A stretch of DNA of 20,590 nt from JBBQZL01 sp038207745 (GTDB taxonomy: Bacteria; Actinomycetota; Thermoleophilia; Solirubrobacterales; 70-9): positions 1 to 20,590 of the forward strand of contig JBBQZL010000022.1 of assembly GCA_038207745.1 (NCBI GenBank), read 5' to 3'. The notes beneath the pieces were generated by a model. That model had not been told where the DNA came from. It ran no database searches and saw nothing but the letters and a program-made list of their open reading frames with translations. Shown here piece by piece: positions 6,878-13,934 of this stretch (the first letter of the stretch is position 1; every line of letters begins with the position of its first letter). A program made the position numbers and the translations under genes.

Positions 6878-8359
6878 GTGAACGCTGAAGAACCGTCACC
6901 CCTGATCATCGTCTCGAATCGTGGGCCGGCTCAGTTTGAGCGTGGTGAGGATGGAGGCCGGGAGCTGAAGCGCGGTGGCGGAGGTCTGGTCACAGCGCTG
7001 TCGGGGCTCGTCTCGCATCGCGACGCGCTCTGGATCGCCTCCGCGATGACCGAGGAGGACATCGCCGTCTCAGGCGAGAACAATGGCGGGCCGGTTGAGG
7101 TGGTGATTGACGGAATCGAATACAAGGTTCTGCTGGTCGGCAGCGACCCGGACGCCTATGACCTCTTCTACAACGTGATCGCCAACCCGATCCTCTGGTT
7201 CATCCAGCACTACCTCTGGGATCTCTCCAACGCTCCGGACATCCGGCAGGAGGAGCTCGACGCATGGGATTACGGCTACCAGACCGTCAACCGGGACATC
7301 GCCGACGCAGTGCTCCGCCAGGTCGAAGGCGTCGAGCACCCGCTGATCATGCTCCACGACTACCACCTCTACAGTGTTCCCGGGATCATCCGGAGGGAGC
7401 GGCCGGATGCCTTTCTCCATCATTTCGTTCACATCCCATGGGCCCAGCCGGACACCTGGCGGGTGCTGCCGGGGCGGATCCGCGCGGCGCTCTTCCAGAG
7501 CATGCTCGGCAACGACATCATCGGCTTCCACACCAACGGCTACGGCCGTAACTTCCTGCGCTGCTGCGACGAGTTGTTCGGCCTTCCGGTCGACTTTCAG
7601 CGGGGAGCCGTGATGCACGACAGGGGCGAGACGCTTGTCCGGGCGTATCCGCTCTCGATCGATGCGAACCGCCTGCAGCGGGCGGCTGAATCCGAGGAGG
7701 TGGCCCAGGCGGAACTCGAGGTGGTCGCACGACGCCGTGAGCACCTGATCATCCGTGTCGACCGCGCCGACCTCTCCAAGAACATCCTCCGCGGATTCAC
7801 TGCATTTGACACCTTCCTCACCCAGCATCCCGAATTCCGGGAGAGAGTCACCTTCATCGCCCATCTGCAGCCGTCGCGCCAGGACGTACCCGAATACGCG
7901 GAGTACCTCGAGCGGATCGAGGCCCTGGTCGCGGTTGTCAACCATCGCCACGGGACCACCGACTGGATGCCGATCGACCTGCGGATCTATGAGAACTTCC
8001 ACGATGCGGTCGCCCGGTACAAGCACTTCGACCTGCTCATGGTCAACGCCCTTTTCGACGGTATGAACCTTGTCGCCAAGGAAGCCCCCGCCGTGAATAC
8101 CCGCAACGGCGTGCTGATGCTGTCCGAGAACACCGGCTCTCATCAGGAGCTCGCAAGTTGTGCGCTCTCGGTCAACCCGTTCGACATCCAGGAACAGGCC
8201 GACACGATCTACCGGGCGCTGACCATGGACCCGGAAGAGCGCAGGGAGCGCGCCGAGCAGCTCAAGAGGATCATCTTCTCGCGCAACCCCGGTGACTGGG
8301 TCGATGAGCAGATCGCTGATATCGACGCGCTGCAGGCGGCAAAGAACAAGCGAGCCTGA
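6878..8359 (+). CDS. otsA: Trehalose-6-phosphate synthase-like GT20 glycosyltransferase
   Basis: A 493-residue GT20 enzyme. The family transfers glucose from a nucleotide sugar to glucose-6-phosphate, giving trehalose-6-phosphate, which a phosphatase then converts to trehalose. Visible motifs are VSNRGP (12-17), a glycine loop GGGGLVTAL, LHDYHL (159-164), VHIPW with H185, VDRADLSKN with R296 and K301, PSRQD (332-336), and FDGMNLVAKE with D394. R296, K301 and D394 match the Escherichia coli OtsA donor-site residues R262, K267 and D361. The region HIPWAQPDTWRVLP differs from E. coli OtsA, so donor or acceptor may differ; a glucosylglycerol-phosphate synthase is a less likely alternative. No OtsB-type phosphatase is in the window. 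The alpha/beta-hydrolase gene begins immediately after its stop codon. Confidence 0.85.
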   Translation: MNAEEPSPLIIVSNRGPAQFERGEDGGRELKRGGGGLVTALSGLVSHRDALWIASAMTEEDIAVSGENNGGPVEVVIDGIEYKVLLVGSDPDAYDLFYNVIANPILWFIQHYLWDLSNAPDIRQEELDAWDYGYQTVNRDIADAVLRQVEGVEHPLIMLHDYHLYSVPGIIRRERPDAFLHHFVHIPWAQPDTWRVLPGRIRAALFQSMLGNDIIGFHTNGYGRNFLRCCDELFGLPVDFQRGAVMHDRGETLVRAYPLSIDANRLQRAAESEEVAQAELEVVARRREHLIIRVDRADLSKNILRGFTAFDTFLTQHPEFRERVTFIAHLQPSRQDVPEYAEYLERIEALVAVVNHRHGTTDWMPIDLRIYENFHDAVARYKHFDLLMVNALFDGMNLVAKEAPAVNTRNGVLMLSENTGSHQELASCALSVNPFDIQEQADTIYRALTMDPEERRERAEQLKRIIFSRNPGDWVDEQIADIDALQAAKNKRA

Positions 8360-9814
8360 GTGGACAGGCGGGCGCATCGGACACGCCTGCCTTCGGGTCT
8401 GTGCGGAGTGCTCCTCTGCGGAGTGCTCGGTGGAGTCCTCGCGTCCGGATGCGGCGGCGGGTCAGGTGGCTCGGGCTCCACGCCGGTCGCCTCAACGGAT
8501 ATGCAGCAGCGTCCCCAGCTCGCTCCTTGCAGGATCGGCACACGCCGGGCATTTCGCTGCGGGTCGGTGAAGGTACCGGCGATCCGCAGCAACGCCGACA
8601 GCGGCGAGCTCGAGGTTGCCTTCGCGCTCAGCACCCGCAACGAGAGTGCAAAGCCCTCGCTTGGCACGATCATGGTCGCCGAGGGCGGCCCCGGCTATGC
8701 GGCCACCAATCCCGACTCGGCCCGCGCCTACGTGGCGACCTTCGGCTCGCTGCTCGACCGCCGCGATCTGCTGCTGATCGATCAGCGCGGAACCGGGCTC
8801 TCGGAACCGGTCCGCTGCCCGGGACTCCAGCGGGAGGACGCGCCCGAGATGGTCGCAACCGCCGAGTGCGCCAACCAGCTCGGTGACAACGCCTTCGCCT
8901 ACACAACCGCCGAGTCAGCCGAGGACATCGAGGTGATCCGCGAGGCGCTCGATATCTCGCATGCAACGCTCTACGGCGACTCATACGGAACTCTGCTCAG
9001 CCAGGCCTACGCAGTCAGGTACGGCGACAGGCTCGACAGCATCGTGCTCTCCTCGGCATACCCCGCCGACGATCCCTTCTGGCGCTCGATCTACCCCGCC
9101 GCCCTGCGGGCGGTCCGTGTGTCCTGTGAGCGGGATCCGGCCTGCGAGGGCAACGCCGCTGATCGATTCCGGAAGGTCCTCGGACGCCTCAGGGGGACCG
9201 GGCGGCCATTCGACGACCTGCTCGCCTACCTTCTCGAGGCCGGCACCTACGCGCCCAACTCGTATCGCGAGCTCAACGCTGCGATCAGCGACCGGCTGAA
9301 TGGAAGCAGACAACCTCTCGCCGATCTGACCCATGCAGCCGGGCCGGGACAGGGGCCCGCAAGCTACTTCTCGGCCGGGATGGCGGAGGCGGTGTCCTGC
9401 AACGACTACCCGGTTCCGTGGGACCGCAGCCTCGACTTCGACCGACGGGTCGGGCAACTCGATCAGGCGATCACGGATTTCCCGGATCGCCACATGTTCA
9501 AGCCGCTCAGCGTCCGCGAATGGATGCTGAGCCCGTCGACGACCCTGGCCAGTTGCCTCGCCTGGCCGCCCCCGATCGAAGGCATGGAGCCGCCGGTGCC
9601 CGAAGGTGACCTCGCCCCGGCCGGACTCCCGGCGCTGGTCATGTCCGGAGAGTTCGACGACATCACCACAGTCGCGGAGGCCCGGCAGGTCGCGAAGCAA
9701 TTCCCGGACTCAACCGTTTACATCGTTCCCGATCGCGGCCATGCATCGGAGCTCTACTACCCATTCAGGTCACCCGCGGCAGGCAGGATCCGCGAGTTCA
9801 TCGCCGCGCACTGA
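8360..9814 (+). CDS. Secreted alpha/beta-hydrolase lipoprotein, tripeptidyl-aminopeptidase-like
   Basis: A 484-residue exported hydrolase. Its GTG start directly follows the TGA of the GT20 gene, so translation is probably coupled. The signal peptide ends in a lipobox (LASGC, C31), followed by a Gly/Ser-rich linker. The fold shows the oxyanion strand EGGPGY (108-113), DQRGTGLSEP (141-150), the nucleophile elbow GDSYG with S208, acid D433 in GEFDD and H461 in DRGHASE. The layout, with a helical insert and a TAP-like C-terminal half, resembles actinobacterial tripeptidyl or prolyl aminopeptidases of family S33. Substrate is unknown: peptides are likely, but esters are possible. Cysteine pairs (for example C57/C67, C256/C262) may form disulfides outside the cell. 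It ends 44 bases before the convergent small membrane-protein gene. Confidence 0.85.
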   Translation: MDRRAHRTRLPSGLCGVLLCGVLGGVLASGCGGGSGGSGSTPVASTDMQQRPQLAPCRIGTRRAFRCGSVKVPAIRSNADSGELEVAFALSTRNESAKPSLGTIMVAEGGPGYAATNPDSARAYVATFGSLLDRRDLLLIDQRGTGLSEPVRCPGLQREDAPEMVATAECANQLGDNAFAYTTAESAEDIEVIREALDISHATLYGDSYGTLLSQAYAVRYGDRLDSIVLSSAYPADDPFWRSIYPAALRAVRVSCERDPACEGNAADRFRKVLGRLRGTGRPFDDLLAYLLEAGTYAPNSYRELNAAISDRLNGSRQPLADLTHAAGPGQGPASYFSAGMAEAVSCNDYPVPWDRSLDFDRRVGQLDQAITDFPDRHMFKPLSVREWMLSPSTTLASCLAWPPPIEGMEPPVPEGDLAPAGLPALVMSGEFDDITTVAEARQVAKQFPDSTVYIVPDRGHASELYYPFRSPAAGRIREFIAAH

Positions 9815-9820
9815 GGATCG

Positions 9821-9856
9821 GGCGCCGTTGCGCCGCAAGAGCACGGCGTCGCGCCG
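9821..9856. terminator. Two short GC hairpins between convergent genes, candidate bidirectional terminator
   Basis: GGCGC-N4-GCGCC (9821-9834) and CGGCG-N3-CGCCG (9844-9856) fill most of the gap between the hydrolase and the convergent gene. There is no T-run on either side, so termination would need a factor or be weak. Confidence 0.3.
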
Positions 9857-9858
9857 CC

Positions 9859-10335
9859 TCACTGTGGGGCGAACTCCTCGGAACCGTCACCCGGGGGCGC
9901 CGGTCTTGCCGGATCTGACTGTGCTGCGCCGGGAATCGGCGTCGGCGGTACGGAGGCTGCCGCGGGCGAAGGCGCTGTGACGGGAGCTGGGGACTGCGAC
10001 GGCGATTGATCGCCGGCCGAAGTCGCGACCTCCGCGCCGTGACGGTCATGACCTCCGCGACCGCCCCGCTGTGAATTCTGGCTGCGCTGGGTCCGTGGCC
10101 TCGCCTGAGCTTCTTTGGCCCGGCCCAGCCCGGCGGTGACAACACTCTCCCTGCGGGCCGGAGCCGCGTCCCCCGCTGGATCGCGAAAGGCGACCGGCAA
10201 ACCGACATCGGCGGGAATCGGCGGTGACCCAGGTGTCGATAACAACAACGGACCGAGCGAAATTGCGACCAGAATTCCGATCGGAATGGCAGCCAGACGA
10301 AGCCCGCCCCGCCAACGGAATCTCAGTTGCGTCAT
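9859..10335 (-). CDS. Small membrane-anchored Pro/Ala/Ser-rich protein, function unknown
   Basis: A 158-residue protein from the ATG at 10335, which has only a weak GGTGA ribosome site close by. The frame is also open upstream to about 10668, but that part is antisense to rpsF and was left out. A basic N-terminus (RFRWRGGLR) precedes one hydrophobic helix (about 13-33), so it is probably a single-pass protein with its tail outside. The rest is low-complexity: Gly/Arg/His-rich near 90-100, then Pro/Ala/Ser-rich (about 105-158), likely disordered. I recognise no domain. It is divergent from rpsF, with 93 bases between their starts. The short length and lack of a conserved core leave some doubt that it is real, though the membrane-helix start makes chance less likely. 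Confidence 0.55.
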   Translation of the reverse strand: MTQLRFRWRGGLRLAAIPIGILVAISLGPLLLSTPGSPPIPADVGLPVAFRDPAGDAAPARRESVVTAGLGRAKEAQARPRTQRSQNSQRGGRGGHDRHGAEVATSAGDQSPSQSPAPVTAPSPAAASVPPTPIPGAAQSDPARPAPPGDGSEEFAPQ

Positions 10336-10412
10336 ATTCACCAAAGCAGTTCGGTTGCAGGAACTCTCCCCCCTGGAGCCGATGGGAGCATCGATGTATT
10401 CCGCATCCCCGC

Positions 10413-10418
10413 TATAGT
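10413..10418 (+). promoter_or_regulatory. -10 box of the rpsF promoter
   Basis: TATAGT differs from TATAAT at one position and ends 10 bases before the TTG at 10429, predicting a leader of zero to a few bases. The -35 region (TCGATG at 10391-10396, spacer 16) is weak. Confidence 0.5.
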
Positions 10419-10428
10419 CATCCGCCGC

Positions 10429-10830
10429 TTGTCCGACGAAGCCCGAGAATACGAATTGATCCTGATGCTCGATCCCGAGCTGGAGGAATCTGCGCGCGAA
10501 CAACTCGCCGGAGATGCCAAAGGCCAGATCGAAGCGAGTGGAACCCTGAAGCACGAAAACGTGTGGGGAGTTCGCAAGCTGGCGTATGAGATTGACCGTC
10601 GCACCGAGGCCGACTACCGCTGGTACCGGTTCGAGGCTCCCCGCGAGCTGCTCACCTCTCTCGATCACAACCTGAAGATCGCCGACGGCGTTGTCCGCTT
10701 CCGGATCTTCAAAGTCAACCCGGATGCGCCGGTGCTCCCGACGCCCCCGTTGTTCTCGTCGCTTCAGGCCCCCCGCTCCGACCGCAGTGAACGCGGCGAA
10801 CGCGGTGGTCGTCGCGACCGCGACGACTGA
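10429..10830 (+). CDS. rpsF: Ribosomal protein S6 (bS6)
   Basis: The TTG at 10429 gives a 133-residue protein beginning MSDEAREYELILMLDP, the normal S6 N-terminus with the first beta strand intact. The open frame extends back to 10327, but that would add 34 residues unlike S6 and lies upstream of the TATAGT box, so it is rejected. S6 binds 16S rRNA with S18 in the 30S platform. The ferredoxin-like fold is visible: VWGVRKLAYEI and a YRWYRFEAP strand, ending in RFRIFKV. A charged Arg/Asp/Gly tail (about 115-133) follows, as in many actinobacterial S6 proteins. It heads the conserved rpsF-ssb-rpsR-rplI block. Confidence 0.93.
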   Translation: MSDEAREYELILMLDPELEESAREQLAGDAKGQIEASGTLKHENVWGVRKLAYEIDRRTEADYRWYRFEAPRELLTSLDHNLKIADGVVRFRIFKVNPDAPVLPTPPLFSSLQAPRSDRSERGERGGRRDRDD

Positions 10831-10844
10831 GCAGCCCCGGCCTC

Positions 10845-10859
10845 GCGGGTCCGTCCCGC
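10845..10859 (+). terminator. Short GC hairpin after rpsF
   Basis: GCGGG-N5-CCCGC begins 15 bases after the rpsF stop, with no T-run behind it. In the 190-base gap before ssb it may cause partial termination or pausing. Otherwise that gap holds only the candidate ssb promoter and ribosome site. Confidence 0.25.
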
Positions 10860-10976
10860 TCAGTCAAAGGTCCGGCTTCGAGCCAACGGCGCTCTTTGCA
10901 TGCCCGGTCTCCGGCTTAACCCCGCTCATTGCGCGTTTTCCCGAGTGGCGGGGGAGAAACACGCCGCTCCCGCTCT

Positions 10977-10982
10977 TAGACT
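10977..10982 (+). promoter_or_regulatory. Candidate -10 box upstream of ssb
   Basis: TAGACT fits TANNNT and would give ssb its own transcript with a leader of about 30 bases. No -35 box is evident, so the call is weak. Confidence 0.3.
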
Positions 10983-11003
10983 CAAGTCCTTAGAGAACAA
11001 AGT

Positions 11004-11010
11004 GGAGGAG
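11004..11010 (+). promoter_or_regulatory. Strong Shine-Dalgarno site of ssb
   Basis: GGAGGAG lies 10 bases before the GTG at 11021. It is the strongest ribosome site in the window and contrasts with the many starts here that lack one. Confidence 0.7.
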
Positions 11011-11020
11011 TGATCAAACC

Positions 11021-11488
11021 GTGGCAGCAAGCAACATCAACCGGGTCATCCTGACCGGGAACCTGACCCGCGACCCCGAGCTTCGGAGCCTGGCCAGCGG
11101 CACGTCTGTCTGCAAGTTGCGCCTCGCCGTGAACACCAGGCGCAAGGACGGCGGCCAATGGGTCGACAGTCCCAACTATTTCGACATCACCGTCTGGGGC
11201 GCCCAGGGTGAGAACTGCGCCAACTACCTCTCGAAGGGCAGGCCGGTCGCGATCGATGGCCGGCTCGAGTGGCGCGAGTGGGAGGCAAAGGATGGTGGCG
11301 GCAAGCGCCAATCAGTCGACGTGATCGCCGACACCGTCCAGTTCCTGGGCTCCCGCGATGGCGGTGGCGAGGGTGGCGGCAACGGCGGAGGCGGAGGCGG
11401 TTTCACACCGTCGAGCGACGTCCCCGCCGACACCTCCGACTTCCAGCAGTCCGCGCCCAGCGGCGGAGACGACGACATTCCGTTCTGA
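11021..11488 (+). CDS. ssb: Single-stranded DNA-binding protein
   Basis: A 155-residue SSB that coats single-stranded DNA during replication, repair and recombination. The OB fold spans about 1-112, starting NRVILTGNLTRDPELR and including NYFDITVWG and GRLEWREWE. A Gly-rich flexible linker (about 113-127) leads to the acidic tip DDDIPF, which binds partner proteins. Both the GTG start and the GGAGGAG site before it are clear. Its place between rpsF and rpsR is the conserved bacterial order and keeps its level tied to ribosome genes. The next gene is 195 bases on, beyond a strong hairpin, so ssb may be the end of one transcript. Confidence 0.96.
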   Translation: MAASNINRVILTGNLTRDPELRSLASGTSVCKLRLAVNTRRKDGGQWVDSPNYFDITVWGAQGENCANYLSKGRPVAIDGRLEWREWEAKDGGGKRQSVDVIADTVQFLGSRDGGGEGGGNGGGGGGFTPSSDVPADTSDFQQSAPSGGDDDIPF

Positions 11489-11498
11489 GCGGCTCGGT

Positions 11499-11535
11499 TG
11501 TCCCCGGGGCACGCCTGAGGCTGCTCCCGGGGACA
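11499..11535 (+). terminator. Strong hairpin after ssb, terminator or attenuator candidate
   Basis: Perfect 10-base arms TGTCCCCGGG (11499-11508) and CCCGGGGACA (11526-11535) enclose a 17-base loop that itself holds GCCTGAGGC. It starts 11 bases after the ssb stop. It is followed by a C-rich, not T-rich, run, so it is not a classical intrinsic terminator. RNA stabilisation or partial termination is equally possible. Confidence 0.5.
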
Positions 11536-11597
11536 CCCCACCCCCGGCGACAAGGTGACGGACTCGTCCAGACGCCGCCGCTCTGGGTGGTAAGGCG

Positions 11598-11627
11598 ATG
11601 ACGCGAACCGCGCTCACTCGCTAGGAT
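11598..11627 (+). promoter_or_regulatory. Internal promoter candidate for rpsR-rplI
   Basis: ATGACG (11598-11603, four of six bases of TTGACA) and TAGGAT (11622-11627) are spaced by 18 bases. They lie after the post-ssb hairpin and would give rpsR a leader of about 50 bases. Confidence 0.45.
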
Positions 11628-11683
11628 TCCGGATCTATCCGCTCGGCCTTGCCGGGCGACTTCTACGTTAAGGACTTGATCAG

Positions 11684-11944
11684 GTGGCACGAACCAGAGA
11701 AGCAGGACCCCAGAAGCGTGGCCGCAGGCCGAACGACCGCGTTCGCCCACGCAAGTACACGAAGATCAATTCTGAAGAGATCGACTACAAGGATCTCACC
11801 CTCCTGCGCCGTTTCGTCTCGGACAAGGGCAAGACACGCGGTCGCCGGGTCACCGGTCTCTCCCGCAAGCACCAGGCACAGCTCTCCGTAGCAGTCAAGC
11901 GTGCCCGCGAAGTCGCGTTGCTGCCCTACGTAGGAGAGAATTGA
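11684..11944 (+). CDS. rpsR: Ribosomal protein S18 (bS18), cysteine-free form
   Basis: An 86-residue 30S protein that pairs with S6. The GTG start has AAGGA 9 bases upstream. The family core is clear: IDYKDLTLLRRFVSDKGK, RRVTGLSRKHQ and VKRAREVALLPY. The protein contains no cysteine, so the zinc-binding cysteines of the C+ type are absent; this is the zinc-independent C- form. The N-terminus is a basic, probably flexible extension of about 25 residues. Its stop codon TGA shares its last base with the ATG of rplI, so the two genes are translationally coupled. Confidence 0.95.
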   Translation: MARTREAGPQKRGRRPNDRVRPRKYTKINSEEIDYKDLTLLRRFVSDKGKTRGRRVTGLSRKHQAQLSVAVKRAREVALLPYVGEN

Positions 11945-12393
11945 TGCAGGCGATACTTCTCAAGGACGTCGACGAACTCGGCCGGAGCGGCGAGGCCGTC
12001 GAGGTCTCAGCAGGTTATCTGCGCAACTTCCTCGCTCCCCGCAAGCTGGCGATGCCGGCCACGAAGGGCGCCCTCGAGGAGGCACAGCGTCGCCGTGAGG
12101 CAGCCGATCGTGCCGAGCGCGAGGCGATCGCGCGTGCGGAACAGAATGCTGCGCTGCTCTCGAAGACCGTGCTGACGATCCACCACCGCGCGGGACCCGA
12201 CGGCAGGCTGTTCGGATCCGTCACGGTCAAGGAGATCGCCGAGGCGATCCGCGATGCCCGCAACATCAAGGTCGATCGACGCAAGATCAACCTCGCGCAG
12301 CCGATTCACGAGACCGGCACCTACATGATCGACGTCGAAGTCGCCGGCGGCGCAATCGCCTCCGTCAAGACGATCGTCGCCGAGGAGAAGTAG
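11944..12393 (+). CDS. rplI: Ribosomal protein L9 (bL9)
   Basis: A 149-residue 50S protein of normal length. The ATG at 11944 overlaps the rpsR stop (TGATG) and has AGGAG a few bases upstream; the in-frame TTG at 11941 is less likely. The N-terminal RNA-binding lobe (MQAILLKDVDELGRSGEAVEVSAGYLRNFL region, about 1-50) includes the conserved GYLRNFLAP. A long charged connecting helix (about 45-80) leads to the C-terminal lobe with GRLFGSVT and a closing beta strand. It is the last ribosomal gene of the block. The 149 bases to dnaB hold short dyads (for example GTCTG...CAGAC, 12476-12498) but no clear terminator or promoter. Confidence 0.96.
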   Translation: MQAILLKDVDELGRSGEAVEVSAGYLRNFLAPRKLAMPATKGALEEAQRRREAADRAEREAIARAEQNAALLSKTVLTIHHRAGPDGRLFGSVTVKEIAEAIRDARNIKVDRRKINLAQPIHETGTYMIDVEVAGGAIASVKTIVAEEK

Positions 12394-12542
12394 CGCTCCC
12401 AAACTGGGTTTGCCGCGGTTTTGTTCGCAGGGTTTCTCCGTAAGTGCTGAAACATCGTGTGCGCTGGTGGCGCCCGTCTGTTTTGCTTGGCACCAGACCT
12501 CGGGCACGGGTACGCCGGTCCGACCTTTTGAATGAGTGAGTG

Positions 12543-13934
12543 ATGGCAACGGGCCCAACCGAACACGTACCGCCGCAGAACATCGAGGCCGAGCAATCGG
12601 TGCTCGGTGCGATGCTCGTTGCCGAGTCGGCCCTGAAGCGGGTCATCGATGAGGTCAAGCTTCATCCTGAGGACTTCTACCTCGACCGCCACCGGGCGAT
12701 CTACGGCGCTGCGCACGATCTCTACGCCGCCTCCAAACCGGTCGACGAGCTGAGCGTCACCGAGGCCCTGACCCAGGCGGGAAGGCTGGAGGAGGCGGGG
12801 ACGAAGAACTACGTCTCCGAGCTTGCGGCGAAGGTTCCGGCCGCCGGCAATGCCAAGCACTACGCCGAGATCGTCCAGGAGAACTCGCTACTGAGGCGGC
12901 TGCTCGATGCCGGCCAGCAGATCCAGGGCTGGGTCCATGATCGCGACAGCACCCCGCGGGAGCTTGCCGAGCGCAGCGAGCGGCTGCTCTTCAACGTCGC
13001 CCACGAGGAGCAGGCAAGCGACTTCAAGCAGATCGACGAGATCCTCAGCAACGAGCTGACCCGGCTCGAGAAGCTCTCCAGCGGGGAGATGCAGACCACC
13101 GGCACCCCCTCGGGATTCCGGGACATCGACGACATCACGGGCGGCTTCCAACCCGGCAACCTGATCATCATCGCCGCGCGACCCTCGATGGGCAAGTCGG
13201 CGCTGGTCGTCAACATCGCCGAGGCCGTTTCGGTCAAGCACAAGCTAGCGACCGCCTTCTTCTCGCTCGAGATGTCCGAGGTCGAGCTTGCCCAGCGATT
13301 CATCGCCTGTCGCGCCCGGATCGGCGGTGACCGGCTTCGCAAGGGAACCGTCTCCCAGAAGGATTGGCCGAGCGTGGTCCGCGCCTGCCAGGAGCTCGAC
13401 AGCGCGCCGCTCTGGATCGATGACTCCTCTGATCTCAGCATGCTCGACCTGCGCGCGAAGGCGCGCCGGCTTCACGCGATGGAGAAGCCGAGGGGCGGGC
13501 TCGGCGTGATCATCGTCGACTACATGCAGCTGATGCGGGCAGAGGACTCGCGGGCAAACCGCGTCGAGCAGGTCGGCCAGATGAGCCGTGGCCTCAAGAT
13601 CCTCGCCCGTGAACTCGAGGTCCCGGTGGTTGCCCTCTCACAGCTCTCGCGTGGGCCGGAACAGCGGCCCGACAAGCGGCCGATCCTCTCGGACCTGCGC
13701 GAGTCCGGCCAGATCGAGCAGGACGCCGACGTGGTCGCCTTCCTCTACCGGGACGAGTACTACAACGACGACTCGCCGGACGAGGGCCTCGCCGAGGTGA
13801 TCATCGCCAAGCACAGAAACGGCCCGATCGGCACGACCAAACTTGCCTTCATCCCCCGGTACCCGAAGTTCGTCGATGCGGCGCAGGCCGACCGCGTCCC
13901 GGGCGACCCGGGACCAGAGCCCGGGAGCGGATGA
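12543..13934 (+). CDS. dnaB: Replicative DNA helicase DnaB
   Basis: A 463-residue hexameric helicase that unwinds DNA at the replication fork. The ATG at 12543 is preferred over the GTG one codon earlier; only a weak GAGTGAG ribosome site is present. The N-terminal helical domain (about 1-150), beginning PPQNIEAEQSVLGAML, and the RecA-like domain (about 175-450) are complete. Walker A is ARPSMGKS (212-219), followed by FFSLEMS, Walker B VIIVDYMQLM (322-331), SQLSRGPEQR, and DLRESGQIEQDAD near the end. No intein interrupts the gene, unlike dnaB in some actinobacteria. Its stop overlaps the start of a DnaC/DnaI-like ATPase gene by four bases, which suggests the two proteins are made together and interact. 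Confidence 0.96.
   Translation: MATGPTEHVPPQNIEAEQSVLGAMLVAESALKRVIDEVKLHPEDFYLDRHRAIYGAAHDLYAASKPVDELSVTEALTQAGRLEEAGTKNYVSELAAKVPAAGNAKHYAEIVQENSLLRRLLDAGQQIQGWVHDRDSTPRELAERSERLLFNVAHEEQASDFKQIDEILSNELTRLEKLSSGEMQTTGTPSGFRDIDDITGGFQPGNLIIIAARPSMGKSALVVNIAEAVSVKHKLATAFFSLEMSEVELAQRFIACRARIGGDRLRKGTVSQKDWPSVVRACQELDSAPLWIDDSSDLSMLDLRAKARRLHAMEKPRGGLGVIIVDYMQLMRAEDSRANRVEQVGQMSRGLKILARELEVPVVALSQLSRGPEQRPDKRPILSDLRESGQIEQDADVVAFLYRDEYYNDDSPDEGLAEVIIAKHRNGPIGTTKLAFIPRYPKFVDAAQADRVPGDPGPEPGSG

Noticed and set aside
7070..8377. Long open frame (435 codons) on the minus strand opposite the GT20 gene
   Set aside because: It is antisense to an intact, motif-complete gene. High G+C content makes long opposite-strand frames common, and the translation shows no known fold or signal.
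10336..10668. N-terminal extension of the small minus-strand membrane protein
   Set aside because: It would be antisense to rpsF and cover its promoter. The ATG at 10335 gives a natural basic-plus-helix N-terminus.
10878..10952. CCCGC...GCGGG pairing (10921-10952) as a terminator before ssb
   Set aside because: The arms are short, the loop is long and there is no T-run, so it is not better than chance at this G+C content.
11356..11402. GGC/GGT-rich repetitive stretch
   Set aside because: It codes for the normal Gly-rich linker of SSB.
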